This document shows, piece after piece, positions 1 to 11,092 of a DNA stretch of 64,000 bases. The notes under the pieces were generated by a model, which was not told the DNA's origin, searched no databases, and saw nothing but the letters and a program-made list of their open reading frames with translations. The position numbers and the translations under genes are program-made. The stretch covers positions 248,001-312,000 of the forward strand of contig NC_066269.1 in assembly GCF_905404315.1 (NCBI RefSeq). The letters are read 5' to 3'. Each line of letters starts with the position of its first letter. The first letter of the stretch is position 1. The stretch comes from Leptidea sinapis (lineage: Eukaryota; Arthropoda; Insecta; Lepidoptera; Pieridae).

Positions 1-696
1 ACTAATGTAATGCAGTTTATGAAAAGGCTATTTTTATAACTCAGTATTTAACGTTAATACGTAGCAATAAAAAATCTGAATAGGTAATAGGTTTCTTTCC
101 TGAGTAAAAATGATTTTATATGTATTTATTATGTGTTTTTAACTAATTTATATAAGTTCAAAAGACAAGATATGTATATACAAATAAGGCATGGTTTTAA
201 AAATAATGCACTAATGAAATATAGGCGATATTTATTAAAAGAAGGCGATAAGAAGGAATCTAAGCTATATTATGAAGAGATCAACTTATGTCGAATCCGT
301 AATAGCACAATCCTGATTCCTCGGGAAAGGGATAAGATTAGGAACGAAAGAATTCCTTATCGGAACGAAATCACTCAGAACCAAAGCCTCTCCAGATGTC
401 CGTCCTTTGTATGTGCCATGCATTCGGGCGGCGTGGCAGTCGAATGTTCTCGAAGAGGTGCGCAACACGACCAACGTAGCAATGTAAGCAGATGCAGATC
501 GTGGCTGGTTTCTTGAAATGGACGTCAAACGCTGACCTTAACGAATTTGAAGGGTCGGTTAAACCATCCATTTGCTTTGATGATCAGTTGAAGAGGCGAA
601 GGACCATTTGTTGAATATCAAGCTCCAGTTGTGGCTTCTAGTGGTCTTGAATTAAAATACTTTGTTTCACAAAAGGACTGTATTGTGAAATTAATA
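1..696. other. Unassigned AT-rich sequence with a coding-like block
   Basis: No gene is recognised. Positions about 290-600 are less AT-rich than the flanks and look like decayed coding sequence: one plus-strand frame reads a short stretch resembling AWQSNVLEEVRNTTNVAM before a stop, and the open frame at 133-516 is in a different phase. I could not place this peptide in a family. The rest is low-complexity AT-rich DNA without visible structure. It could be part of an old retroelement gag, but that is a guess. Confidence 0.35.
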
Positions 697-698
697 TA

Positions 699-943
699 CA
701 GAGTGTCCCAAAGTTATGGGACATGAAGGGAAAGTACCTTAAATATCCAAGATAGGCTATTTTACTGAAAGAAGACGTTATGTTATTTTTAAAAGTTAGT
801 ACTTCTGCATTCAAAGTTTCTCTAAAATTACTTGACTTAAATTACCGACTTAAATGTAAAAAAAACACCTCTACTTTTATGATGCCAATCGAAAGAATGC
901 CCAAAAACTAATAACTCTTCTTAAGTTACATAGTATTTTAAAA
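699..943. repeat. Left inverted arm of the mariner-like element
   Basis: This block reads as the reverse complement of the right arm, from the terminal CAGAGTGTCCC through the segment ending near CATAGTATTTT. Matching landmarks are ATAGGCTATTTTACTGAAAG (left) against its complement near 1740-1758, and CACCTCTACTTT against its complement near 1355. The arms differ by scattered substitutions and one short replaced block at about 845-860. Confidence 0.8.
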
Positions 944-1006
944 AAAGTAGTCAATTAAGTGGGTATTATTTGTAAATTAATTAATTACATGCTCAAAATG
1001 TGATAT

Positions 1007-1248
1007 CTATTGTCTTACGCAAATCGCCAATCTTTTAATGAATCCCCTGCCTGTTGATTTTCTAATCATTTTATGGTAAATACTCGATATGATATGGCAC
1101 AATTCTGTTTGTAACTCGCCCACGTTCTCGTATCGCTTTTTGTATAGCATATCTTTCACGTATCCCCAAAAGAAGAAATCTAATGGTGTAAGGTCCGAGG
1201 ATCTGGCCGGCCATTTAATCGGTCCATTCTTACCAATCCAAGTAGGAA
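1007..1248 (-). pseudogene. DDE transposase C-terminal fragment
   Basis: The minus strand carries an uninterrupted stretch of about 80 codons ending in TAG at 1007-1009. It includes WPARSSDLTPLDFFFWGYVK, matching the conserved PDLTPLDFFLWGY-type block near the third catalytic acidic residue of many insect mariner-superfamily transposases. The N-terminal helix-turn-helix and the first two catalytic aspartates are missing, so the protein cannot be active. A plus-strand open frame over the same bases (1089-1355) is a shadow of this one. The fragment fits the TA-flanked inverted repeats around it. Confidence 0.7.
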
Positions 1249-1284
1249 AACATTCATTTTACGTTGTTCCTTTCTTACATACTA

Positions 1285-1817
1285 TGTTACTTAAAATACT
1301 ATGTTACTTAAGAAGAGTTATTAGTTTTTGGCCATTCTTTCGATTGACATCATGAAAGTAGAGGTGTTTTTTTTTACATTTAAATCGGTTCGATTCCCAG
1401 ACGAGGCAAGTAACTTTAGAAAATCTTTGAATGCAGAAGTACTAACTTTTAAAAATAACAGAAAGTACTAATTTTTGTGATGCTTTAAATAAATAAATTG
1501 TTCTATCTTTAGCGAATAGAATGTTGTAAATTAAATGCCCAGATACTTAATAAATTAATGTAATTCAAAAAAGGATGTGAATTGTACAATGATAGTAGGT
1601 TAAGTGACATGAGTACAGATTGAGAGTGACAGATTACATGACAGATGTATGAAGAATTTTCAAGCGCCTGATGCGGGTGCTTTGGCGTAATATTTGTGCA
1701 GGCATGAAGTGTGAACATAAATAAATAAATAAGTCTTCTTTCAGTAAAATAGCCTATCTTCGATATATAATGAAATTCGATATTTCCCTTCATGTCCCAT
1801 AACTTTGGGACGCTCTG
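1285..1817. repeat. Right inverted arm, interrupted
   Basis: This is the inverted partner of the left arm. Its inner part (1285-1458) and outer part (1732-1817) are separated by inserted sequence. Within the inner part, about 1383-1402 reads GGTTCGATTCCCAGACGAGG where the left arm has a different sequence. That block resembles the T-arm (B box) of a tRNA or tRNA-derived SINE and may be a small replaced patch. Confidence 0.75.
1459..1731. repeat. Secondary insertion in the right arm
   Basis: About 270 bp here have no counterpart in the left arm, although arm similarity resumes on both sides. The segment ends in a TAAATAAATAAATA-like run, which resembles the tail of a LINE or SINE, so it may be a short retroposon inserted into the arm. 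No coding or tRNA-like head was identified, and the boundaries are approximate. Confidence 0.5.
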
Positions 1818-1966
1818 TATATAACATGTAAGTTAATATAATGCTAGCGTTAATGCATGTGCGCGCGGGTCTAATTCTTAAGGCGACTGGTTCCGCCGTC
1901 GGCCTCGGTGCCTAGGAACACTAATTTTCCTGGGATGAAGAGTGCAAACAAGCTTTCTATATGATG

Positions 1967-2040
1967 TGAAACTACTGTGTAACTCGTAGGGAGTTACTGG
2001 CCGTGGTGGTTACATTACAACATTTCAAAAAGTGCTATGG
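1967..2040 (+). pseudogene. Ty3/gypsy RNase H scrap
   Basis: One frame reads NYCVTRRELLAVVVTLQHFK, the conserved start of the gypsy RNase H region after the reverse transcriptase. Nearly the same nucleotide sequence, in reverse orientation, is present in the minus-strand gypsy at about 26830-26896, so both come from one family. Nothing else of the element is visible on either side: upstream sequence is unassigned and downstream begins the ATT microsatellite. Confidence 0.7.
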
Positions 2041-2056
2041 CCTGAAATAAATGATA

Positions 2057-3347
<1,291 letters not shown>

Positions 3348-3463
3348 GTAAGCAGTGAAAAGTATATTCAATTTGAGGAAATCAGGAAAGCCGCTGGTCG
3401 ACCTTGACACCCAGATATTTCGTGTCATGCATTTTGCTAATCTTGGGACAATTACACTTAGTA

Positions 3464-4826
3464 CTAAATAAAATAAATAAAATAAAAAAGCCTTTATTAC
3501 TGTACAAATTTTACATACTAGGTACTAAAAAGTAAGTAAAAAGTGCCTCTAAATGCTATCGGCAAACGGTTTTTTACTGTGGTACCGCTTGTCTTCCGAA
3601 ATAGGCCTCCTCCAAAGATTTCCATTCTGTCCTATCTTTTGCTATACGAGTCCATAGTTGCCCCGCTATTTTCTTGATGTCGTCTTCCCATCTCATAGGC
3701 TGTCTACCTCTATTTCTCTTGCTACCTAGTGGTTGCCATTCAGTAATTAGTCTTGCCCATTTCTCTGTCTTTTCTCTTATCATATGACCTGTCCATTTCC
3801 ATTTTAATTGTTTGAATGTTTTGTATGCATTCTTAAAATTTGTCTTCTTTTTAATTGCTTTTAATTTCACACGATCCTTTCTTTTTACTCCTATTGTGCT
3901 TCTTTCTATTCCATTCTGACAAATTTTAATTTTGTTGGCTAGTTGCTCTGTCAATGCCCATGTCTGACAACCGTACAATAAGCATGGTAGTATGCACGTA
4001 TTAAATACTTTCCTTTTGTCTTTCATAGGCATTTCTTTATTCTTCATAACTGAATTAAGTGACCAGTATCGTTTCCACGTATTAACTATTGTTCTTTCTA
4101 TTTCTTTTTGCATACATTCTTCATTAGATATTAACTGCCCTAAGTATATATATTCCTGAACGTATTCTATTTGCTCGTTATTAACTGTTATTTGCACTGT
4201 TTGTGCAGAATTTGTCATTATTTTGGTTTTTGTTAAATTCATTGAAAAGCCTGCCTTAATACTCTCATCCGTTAACTCCTGTAACATTCCATTTAAAGTT
4301 TCTGGGCTATCAGAAAATACGATTAAGTCATCAGCAAAACGTAGATGATTCAGATTTTCGCCATTTATATTTAGTCCTTTCTTTGACCAATTCAGATTCC
4401 TGAATACCATTTCTAGGACGGCTGAAAACAGTTTAGGTGAGATAGGGTCTCCCTTCACTTCACCTGTAGATTCAAACTTTATTTGTGCAGTACTCTTTTT
4501 GTAAACGTTTTTCAGGATTCGAATGTATTTTGTTTGTATTCCTTGAAAATGTAATGCATCCCAGATAAATTCATGTTATAAGGTATCGAATGCTTTGTTA
4601 AAATCAACAAATCCTATAAAGTAGGTTTTCTTAGATTCTTTAAATTTTTGTAGTGTTTGTCGAAGGGTGTGGATGTGGACTATAGTTGAAAAATTTCTAC
4701 GAAATCCACTTAGTACTAGCAGTGTTTTAATTTCAAAATCATTTGTGGGTTGACTGTTTTTGTAGATGGTATGGCAAATGTAGTTTGTTTTAGCTGTATT
4801 AATTATGCGTAAATTGTATTTCAACC
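3464..4826 (-). mobile_element. 5'-truncated RTE-type LINE
   Basis: A minus-strand non-LTR retrotransposon fragment. It ends at its 3' side in an A/T-rich tail (3464-3490 read on the plus strand as AAATAAAATAAATAAAATA). The coding part covers the later palm and thumb of the reverse transcriptase and the C-terminal region; endonuclease and early RT are absent, as expected of a dead-on-arrival 5'-truncated copy. The similarity to RTE becomes unclear beyond about 4715, so the true 5' break may lie there. Confidence 0.8.
3574..4824 (-). pseudogene. RTE reverse transcriptase fragment
   Basis: The reading frame contains GFRRNFSTI, then FVDFNKAFDTL, then the catalytic FADDL motif (about 4325-4339), and ends with the RTE-type C-terminus RWEDDIKKIAGQLWTRIAKD. 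An in-frame TAA immediately follows the KAFDTL segment, so translation is cut into two parts (4576-4824 and 3574-4458) that share one phase. The protein normally copies its own RNA at a nicked target. The N-terminal apurinic endonuclease is missing. The assignment to RTE rather than another LINE clade rests on the C-terminal motif. Confidence 0.8.
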
Positions 4827-4883
4827 AATTGGCGTGGGAGTGGGAGTGACATCACGGGTGCGACTGCGACGGTTTCACTCTTC

Positions 4884-5315
4884 ATTCTTGAGCATTTTAT
4901 CAATAATGCAAGTCGAGTATTGGAGTCAATCGATGACAATATAATTTTTGCTGGTGATTTCAACCTAAGTAGTATAACATGGTCTCTGGAGCCACACGGG
5001 CATCTTTGTGCAAATCACTCCAATAGTTATCTACAGAATCTTTTAACAGACTTCCTTTCATGCAATGAATTGAACCAATTTAATCATATCTCAAACTCTA
5101 AAAATAAGGTACTCGATCTTGTATTGTCCAATATTAACATTGTTGATATTCCTTATCCTTTGATCCCCTTCATCCACCATTGGTTTTCCCAATTAATTTA
5201 ACAAACCCGCCATCACTAGTCCCTAATAATACCGTTACAAAATGTTGTTTTCATAAGGCTGATTATGAAAACATAAGGAAAGGTCTCAATGAAATAGACT
5301 GGAGGGAAATTTTGA
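4884..5315 (+). pseudogene. LINE A endonuclease C-terminal part
   Basis: The frame includes FAGDFNLSSITW, the conserved GDFN catalytic block of apurinic-type LINE endonucleases (about 4953-4964), followed by VLDLVLSN, typical of the Jockey/CR1 endonuclease end. A stop follows at 5199-5201. In another frame the linker resumes (KADYENIRKGLNEIDWREIL) up to the inserted retroposon at about 5316. The N-terminal half of the endonuclease is absent. Confidence 0.75.
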
Positions 5316-5600
5316 GTTTTTTTTTTATTTTCATTCATTTATTGCAGTAGCCTTTACAAATTTCATGAGTACAGTCTGCCAAACTACGTAAGTAGTTTGT
5401 CGGCAGCAGCTCTCGTGCAAAGATAATACTAACAATAATAAATACAATACTAACTATACTACTTACAATAATACTAAATTTACACTATTAACCTAAAACT
5501 ACTATTAAACCTAATGTACAGCATTAAACTTATTTGTTATTGTTAATTAACACGGCATAGTAAAGTTAAAATTATAAATGAAATATTAAATAGCCTTATA
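5316..5600 (-). mobile_element. Short retroposon inserted in LINE A
   Basis: LINE A coding sequence is interrupted at about 5316 by a run of T followed by ATTTTCATTCATTTATTG. Read on the minus strand this is a typical LINE or SINE 3' tail (CAATAAATGAATGAAAAT plus poly-A). The remaining roughly 250 bp are AT-rich and non-coding. LINE A coding resumes by about 5643. The insert is probably a 5'-truncated retroposon; its family and right edge are uncertain. Confidence 0.5.
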
Positions 5601-5642
5601 CTAAATTCATTTCATGGGCACATGTGTGAATGTTCTTGTGTT

Positions 5643-6646
5643 GACGATATGGTTGTACTATTTTATGGTGAAATTCGTAAATTAATTTTGAAATATGTAC
5701 CTAAGGCAAAATCACGCAGTCATAAATACCCAGTTTGGTTCATTCCGTGTCTGATCAAGTGCATGAAAGAAAAAATAAATATAGGATGAAAGTTCGAAAA
5801 TATGACAATCCTCGCGATAAACTATCCTTTGATTTATTGAAAAAAAGATGTGAGGTATTGCTAGCAAGCTCCTACGCTAAATATATTGAACGACTTGAAC
5901 TATCATTACAATCAAACCCTAAATTAATCTGGTCATTCTTGAAACAAAAGAGAGGCAAAAGTTCGTATCCTTCAAAAATTAAAAACGATAATAACTCTGT
6001 TTCCAATGGGACAGACATTTGTAATGTTTTCGCTGATTATTTCTCGTCAGTATACAGTTCCAATAACAGTTATAGTAATAATCAAAATTTTAATAGTATT
6101 TCAAATCTTATCAACCCTTGTTGTAATGTGAACCTTGATTATAAATATATATCTTATACAGAGGACCAAGTTTATAATGTTTTAAAAAGACTTGATATTA
6201 GGAAAGGAGCTGGAGCAGACGGCATTCCATCGATATTTGTACATAATTGCGCTAGTGCATTAGCTTTACCACTTGCACTGATTATCAACAAATCTCTTAG
6301 GACTAGTACATATCCAACCTTATGGAAAAAAGCCCTGGTGTTGCCTTTATTTAAAGCCGGTGACAGAGGAGGTAAAAATTATAGAACTATTTCCATTATT
6401 TCTGTTTTTGCAAAAGTGTTTGAGCTACTTATATGTCCTGTCATTTCATGGCACTTTAAAAGCTTTGTTACATCTGAACAGGAAGGGGTCGTGAAAGCTC
6501 GACCAACAGTTACCAACCTTGTTTCCTTTGTGGAAGACATTACTGAGGCTCTTGATACTGGCAAATCCGTTGATCACTCCATTTCACTAATGAAACTCAA
6601 AGGCATAGGTATAGCAGACCCATTGCTGAACTGGTTTAAAGCGTAG
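5643..6646 (+). pseudogene. LINE A reverse transcriptase fragment
   Basis: The frame contains the linker before RT (KLIWSFLKQKRG), then FADYFSSVYSS, GAGADGIPSIFVHNCA, LWKKALVLPLFKAGDR and NYRTISIISVFAKVFELLI, which are RT finger and palm blocks of the Jockey superfamily. A frameshift lies near 5740. At the point where the first catalytic aspartate block (DFSKAFD-type) is expected, sequence is deleted and the frame jumps from GKSVD to HSISLMKLKGIGIADPLLNW. The FADD catalytic block is entirely missing, so the copy is inactive. Confidence 0.8.
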
Positions 6647-7188
6647 CTTGCGTCAAAGACGCTATTCTCCAATTAATAGATTGATGTTGAGTTATAATGC
6701 TATATATAAATTATCACATAAGAAATGTATTGGTGTCATAACAACTACTGTTAAATAAGAAAAGGATAGAGAAAAAGATAAAAAAGTTGACATTGATATA
6801 TTTTCAGGCAATATTTCGTCATTTAAACGGATTTTATTTCATTTATATTCATATATTTTTTTTGTAAATTATAGGCAAAAAGTATATTTTATTCAAATAA
6901 TTAATAAATATTGATAAGTTTAGGTCTATTTTATATAATTGTGAAATGATACATGTTTTAATTATTATATAATATTATTGATCTCTTATTAATTTACGTT
7001 TAATTCAATTTGTAAATATTCCGATAATGTTTGCATTCATTTTAATTAAATATATATGTGTCTACGTTTTTGAAATGTGTGTGACACCTATAATTAAGCC
7101 AACACTTAGAATTTATTATTTATTGTAATAATGTTATTATACTTTTGTTAGTGTTTGTCTTGTTGGTGTTAAATAAATAAATAAATAG
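6647..7188 (+). repeat. LINE A C-terminus, 3' UTR and tail
   Basis: After the stop at 6644-6646 another frame reads LRQRRYSPINRLMLSYNAIY and then a stop; this resembles the last residues of Jockey-type ORF2 proteins (RxSPINRM-type). Everything between it and the RT block is deleted. From about 6760 the sequence is AT-rich 3' UTR that ends in a (TAAA)n run near 7188. Confidence 0.65.
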
Positions 7189-7224
7189 AAAAGACTATAA
7201 ACAAGCATAGGCAAAAATAAAAAA

Positions 7225-7990
7225 TTGTTTAAAGTTCGACTTTTCAATGCTGGATCTCTAGGAACACGGCACGATGAGTTTGTGGTGGCTCTGGAAAGCT
7301 TAAGTATTGATATTTTAGCGATTAATGAAACATAGATTCGGAAGGGGCAAGATGAGCGGGCCCCTATCGTACCAGGTTACAGGTTAAGGCATATCCCCCG
7401 ACCTGTTAGTATACGTGGTGGTACAGGCGGTGGGGTGGGCTTTTATGTAAGACAGGACCTAACATGCGAACTTATCAGCATCATGTCTCAAACAATGTTG
7501 AGCAGATGTGGCTTGAGATGTGTATTGGTACGGCTTATACTTACCCCTGGCTTGATGTGAATGATTTTTTTGATGCAATCACACAATCAGTATCTTCGTT
7601 TGGTAATGCAGACATATATTATACTATTAGAAGACTTTAACATTAATTAATTGAAAGGAGAGGATAGTAAATCAAAACTATTTGCAACTTGTTACGGAAC
7701 CAACGCATTATACAGACCAAAGCAGTACACTTATAGACGTGATTTGTACAGACTCACACATACAGGAGGTTAAAGTAACTCACATTCCAGAACTTGGTAA
7801 TCACGCGATAGTTTCAGCTACCATAAATCTAAAAAAAGACCAAACCCTTGCCAAACTGGATCAATATAAGACCCTTAAAAACATTAATATCGTAAGTTTT
7901 AATAGGGACCTGAACAATATACCGTGGAATTCTCTTAATAGTTAAAATAATGTAAATGAAATTGTGCATGAATTTAATAGAATAGTTGAA
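7225..7990 (+). pseudogene. LINE B endonuclease fragment
   Basis: A second Jockey-type LINE begins just after the LINE A tail. Broken frames read FNAGSLGTRHDEFVVALESL, DILAINET (then a stop), PGYRLRHIPRP, and GGVGFYVRQDLTCEL, the order of the N-terminal half of the endonuclease. Further on, EDFNIN replaces the usual GDFN block, and 7682-7945 reads TLIDVICTDSH and LGNHAIVSATINLK, the end of the endonuclease. The element is cut off at about 8007 by the gypsy element, so RT is absent. Several stops and frameshifts make it non-functional. Confidence 0.7.
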
Positions 7991-8119
7991 GAATTATTCA
8001 ACTTACATGCGCAGTATAGCGCCTAGTACCAGTTCCCCGCTCTCCCCTACAAGCTTGAAGGCGCTCTGCGCGTCTCCGCCGTCGCAATGATGACGGCGCT
8101 TGATCATATAAAAGAGTTC

Positions 8120-8704
8120 TGTAGATCTGACCGAGACGAGCGCACGTGTGAAGTCGAGCAACGTCGAAGCTTTTATCGACGCTGTGGAGACATATAAAGA
8201 GTGTGTTAAAGTTGACGACAGCAACGCAATGAGGGGACTTTCCATGTTGCTGACGGGGATGGCCGCGACGTGGTGGCAAGGTGTCAAGAACACCACCCCG
8301 ACTTGGAGAGCCGCTATCGATTCGTTAAAACAAACTTTTGGGCCTCGACTACCTCCACACAAAATAGGAACATATTCGAGCGCGAACAACGAGTGGACGA
8401 AGCGGCGGATTTATTTGTTTGCCGCATTTGAGCGCTGTTCGCGCAGCTCCCGCCGTCGTCGCTCACGGAGACTGTGCAACTAGACATGACCTATGGAATA
8501 CTGCACCGACGACTTCACGAAAAGGTCCCGCGTTCCAGTTTCGCTACTTTCGCGGAACTCTTGACAGAGACGCGCCGCACGGAAGATATCCTTGATGAAA
8601 CACGGCCGCGGGCTACTGTTGATAGTAAGCCTATTCTACCCTCAGCCACCATGCCAGCGCAATGGCCACTCCTTCAACGCATAAGTCGCGACCTCCACGG
8701 CTAG
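8120..8704 (+). pseudogene. Gypsy 1 gag (Arc-like capsid region)
   Basis: Two overlapping frames (8148-8483 and 8474-8704) read FIDAVETYKECVKVDD, GLSMLLTGMAATWWQGVK, LKQTFGPRLPPHKI and then VQLDMTYGILHRR. This is the capsid-type retrotransposon gag pattern with a WWQGV core, resembling insect gypsy gags related to the domesticated Arc proteins. A frameshift near 8400-8470 separates the halves. No CCHC zinc knuckle is visible before the protease. The Arc resemblance is from family knowledge and needs profile comparison. Confidence 0.65.
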
Positions 8705-8789
8705 GGAAAGCCCAGCCGACAGAGCCTGGCGTCATACGGTCGAACTCTCCCGCGTGTAAGGAAAAGAAGCCAGCCGTGTCGCCGGTATA

Positions 8790-9871
8790 GGAAAAGCCGA
8801 GATAGGAAATATTTTTGTGGTTACTGGTGCTAAATATTGTATAGGCAGTGTTAGCTTAAGAGCGCTTTTAGCTAAGAACGGTCATGAATTCCAAAAGGAA
8901 CTAAAGTACGCGGATGGGCACTCCAGTGCCCAATACGTAGATGTAGCGCATGTTGATGTTACGGTGCGGGGAGTCGCACTGGCCGTTAGTTTTATGATGC
9001 TACCTAATGCTACGGAAAGTTTATTAGAAATGAATTTCATTGAGGACGTTGGTATGGTATTAGACTTTGTTCAGAATGTATGGTTTGTGAGGCACGATAG
9101 GACGCCTAAACTAATTGTGTACGAGAATAGGATATCGCAGTCTCTTACTTGTTCATCCGTGGGTCTTCGCGAGGACGAGGGATCCCATCTTGATTCGGAC
9201 GAAAAGGAACAGCTGACTGATCTCCTGAAAGGAGAGATAGAGATAGAGGATATTTTTGCTCCAGGGGGAGAACCTACTCAGTTCGCCATGCATCACATCG
9301 ATACGGGAGATGCAGCACCTGTCGCAAGTCCACCCTATAGAGTTTTGCCCGCTAAAAAGGAGATAATAAGGAAAGAAATAGACAAGATGCTGGAAGAAAA
9401 TATAATCGAGGAAGCCGACTCGGAATGGGCCTCGCCCGTGGTTCTAGTACCAAAGAAAAACGGCGAGATTAGATTTTGCGTGGACTATAGCAAGCTGAAT
9501 AGCGTCACTCGGACGGATAAGTACCCGCTTCCCATAATACATGAGTTACTACAGAGCACAAAGCCAAACTGCGTCATGTTGACGATAGATCTGAAGGCTG
9601 GATATTGGCAGACTATGGTGGCGCCTGAGGACCGTAATAAAACGGCCTTTACCACGCCGTTCAGAACCTTCCCCTTTAGGCGTATGCCATTTGAGCTTAA
9701 AATAGTGGCGCGACGTTCCAGAGGATGATAGACCACATGAGATCTGGTCTAAAGGTGTGTGTTCTGGCGTACCTTGATGACCTTCTGGTCATTTCGCCAA
9801 GTCTAGCCCAGCATCTGAAAGATCTGCAGCAAGTTTTCGCTCGTCTTCGTATATCTAACCCGGGTCGGGTT
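8790..9871 (+). pseudogene. Gypsy 1 protease and first part of RT
   Basis: The frame at 8817-9728 covers a retropepsin-like segment, a linker, then RT. The protease active-site triad expected as DTG reads VTG (VVTGAKYC), so the catalytic aspartate appears lost. RT blocks present are EWASPVVLVPKKNGEIRFCV, DYSKLNSVT, YPLPIIHELL, TIDLKAGYWQ and TAFTTPF. A frameshift at about 9690-9700 moves translation to another frame carrying TFQRMIDHM and the catalytic YLDD motif (9770-9781), followed by a further break at about 9865. Confidence 0.85.
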
Positions 9872-9873
9872 CG

Positions 9874-10956
9874 ATGGCTTTTAAGGTCGAAGCTGTGATG
9901 AATATGAAACCACCTACTAACGTAAAAGTGCTAAAGACGTTCCTGCAGACCTGCGCGTGGTTCCGCAAGTTCATCCCACAGTTTTCAGATGTTGCGCGCA
10001 CATTGACGGATCTCACGAAGAAAGATCGACGCTGGCAATGGGGGGAGACAGAGCTCGGTGCCTTTGAAGAGCTGAAGTTGCGACTCTCCACTAGTCCCAT
10101 TCTTCGACAGCCGAACTTCGATGAACCGTTTATCTTACGAACGGATGCCAGCGCGTACGCCGTTGGAGCAGTTTTAATGCAGGGAACGACGCAGGCCGAA
10201 GAGAGGCCTATTCAATACGCCAGCCGCCTTTTGACTTCAGCAGAAAGAAATTATCATACCACCAAGCGTGAAGCTTTCGCGATGGTCTGGGCGTGAGAAA
10301 AGTTTAAGGGATACATCGAGGGAGTACGTGTTACGGTAGTTACTGATCATCAGCCATTGAAGTGGCTTTTGTCGCTGAGGACGCCCAGTGGTCGGTTGGC
10401 ACGTTAGGTAATGAAGATCCAATCGTTTGACCTGGATATAAGTTACACTCCTGGACGTGTCAACGTAGTAGCGAATACGTTAAGTCGACCAGTCAATAAC
10501 ATCACTGAGGTCGCGGACATCAGTCCTTTCGCTGTTTGCCCTGTAGTCATTGACTTGCCACATCGAAACCCAGAAGAAGTTCGTGACGCCCAACTAAATG
10601 ATACTGAAGTTAGTAGAATCATAAATGATTTTGAAAATGTTAATGACCCTCTAGCAGCTGATCGTTGGATTAATAGTGGATATTACCTTTCGCAAGGTGT
10701 TTTGTATCGCTGTGATCCGGATGGAGAATCCGAAGAATCTCAACTGGTGGTGCCAGATGCGTTACGAGCCGAGCTTATGAAGGAACTTCACGACGCGCCT
10801 ACTGCTGGACACCTGGGTTTAGAGCGAACACTAAGGAAGATTAAGGAGAGATATTATTTTAAGAATATGAGATCTTATGTGGCTCAGTATCTCAAGTCTT
10901 ATGATGCATGTCAAGCGTATAAGGCCACCAATTTAAAATCAGCTGGTCTGCTCTAA
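9874..10956 (+). pseudogene. Gypsy 1 RT thumb, RNase H and integrase zinc domain
   Basis: One phase runs through the region with two in-frame stops, TGA at 10294-10296 and TAG at 10405-10407. It reads FLQTCAWFRKFIPQFSDVAR (RT connection), ILRTDASAYAVGAVL and NYHTTKREAFAMVWA (RNase H), DHQPLKWLLSL, and LDISYTPGRVNVVANTLSRP. The integrase HHCC domain follows, with HDAPTAGHLG and the cysteine pair region SYDACQAYK, where the first cysteine of the CxxC pair appears replaced by tyrosine. The stop at 10954-10956 ends the frame. Confidence 0.85.
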
Positions 10957-11092
10957 ACCCCAGTACTCCAGCAGAGATTCGAAGTGCTGCCAATAGACCT
11001 ATTTGGACCACTTCCTGAGGGGGATAATGTAGAAAAATGGATTCTTCTCGTCGAAGATACTGCGAGTCGTTGGATAGAGCTATTCGTAACAA
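10957..11092 (+). pseudogene. Gypsy 1 integrase core start, truncated
   Basis: Directly after the stop the same phase reads FEVLPIDLFGPLPEGD and LLVEDTASRWIELF, the first catalytic aspartate region of the retroviral-type integrase. The remaining core with the second Asp and the Glu is missing because another gypsy element begins at about 11093. Confidence 0.8.

Larger units (their letters stand above)
699..1817 (-). mobile_element. Tc1/mariner-like DNA transposon remnant with long inverted arms
   Basis: The two ends are inverted copies beginning CAGAGTGTCCC (left) and CAGAGCGTCCC (right, read on the minus strand). Both are flanked by TA (697-698 and 1818-1819), the target duplication typical of the Tc1/mariner/IS630 superfamily. 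The similarity between the ends extends far inward, making arms of roughly 245 bp. A transposase C-terminal fragment lies between the arms on the minus strand. The right arm is interrupted by about 270 bp of foreign sequence. The element is defective. The superfamily call rests on the TA sites plus the transposase motif; the exact family is not determined. Confidence 0.75.
4884..7188 (+). mobile_element. Decayed Jockey-superfamily LINE (LINE A)
   Basis: A plus-strand non-LTR element: endonuclease end, a foreign insertion, RT fingers and palm, a large internal deletion, the last codons of ORF2, an AT-rich 3' UTR and a TAAATAAATAAATA tail at about 7170-7188. Its 5' end abuts sequence next to the RTE copy, so it is truncated. 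Order and phase agree with a single original copy. Confidence 0.8.
8008..11092 (+). mobile_element. Ty3/gypsy element 1, internal region only
   Basis: Order on the plus strand is gag, protease, RT, RNase H, integrase zinc domain and the start of the integrase core, the canonical Ty3/gypsy order. No LTR is visible at either end. The left edge interrupts LINE B, and the right edge is fused to the errantivirus-like element inside the integrase core. Multiple stops and frameshifts are present. Confidence 0.85.

Noticed and set aside
133..571. Possible host gene at the left edge
   Set aside because: The competing frames are short, lack any recognised domain and show no splice pattern; only a coding-like composition remains.
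1089..1355. Plus-strand ORF in the mariner-like element
   Set aside because: The minus strand of the same bases encodes a recognisable transposase C-terminus; the plus frame is its shadow.
1383..1402. tRNA gene suggested by GGTTCGATTCCC
   Set aside because: Only a T-arm-like block is present; no acceptor, D or anticodon arms fit around it.
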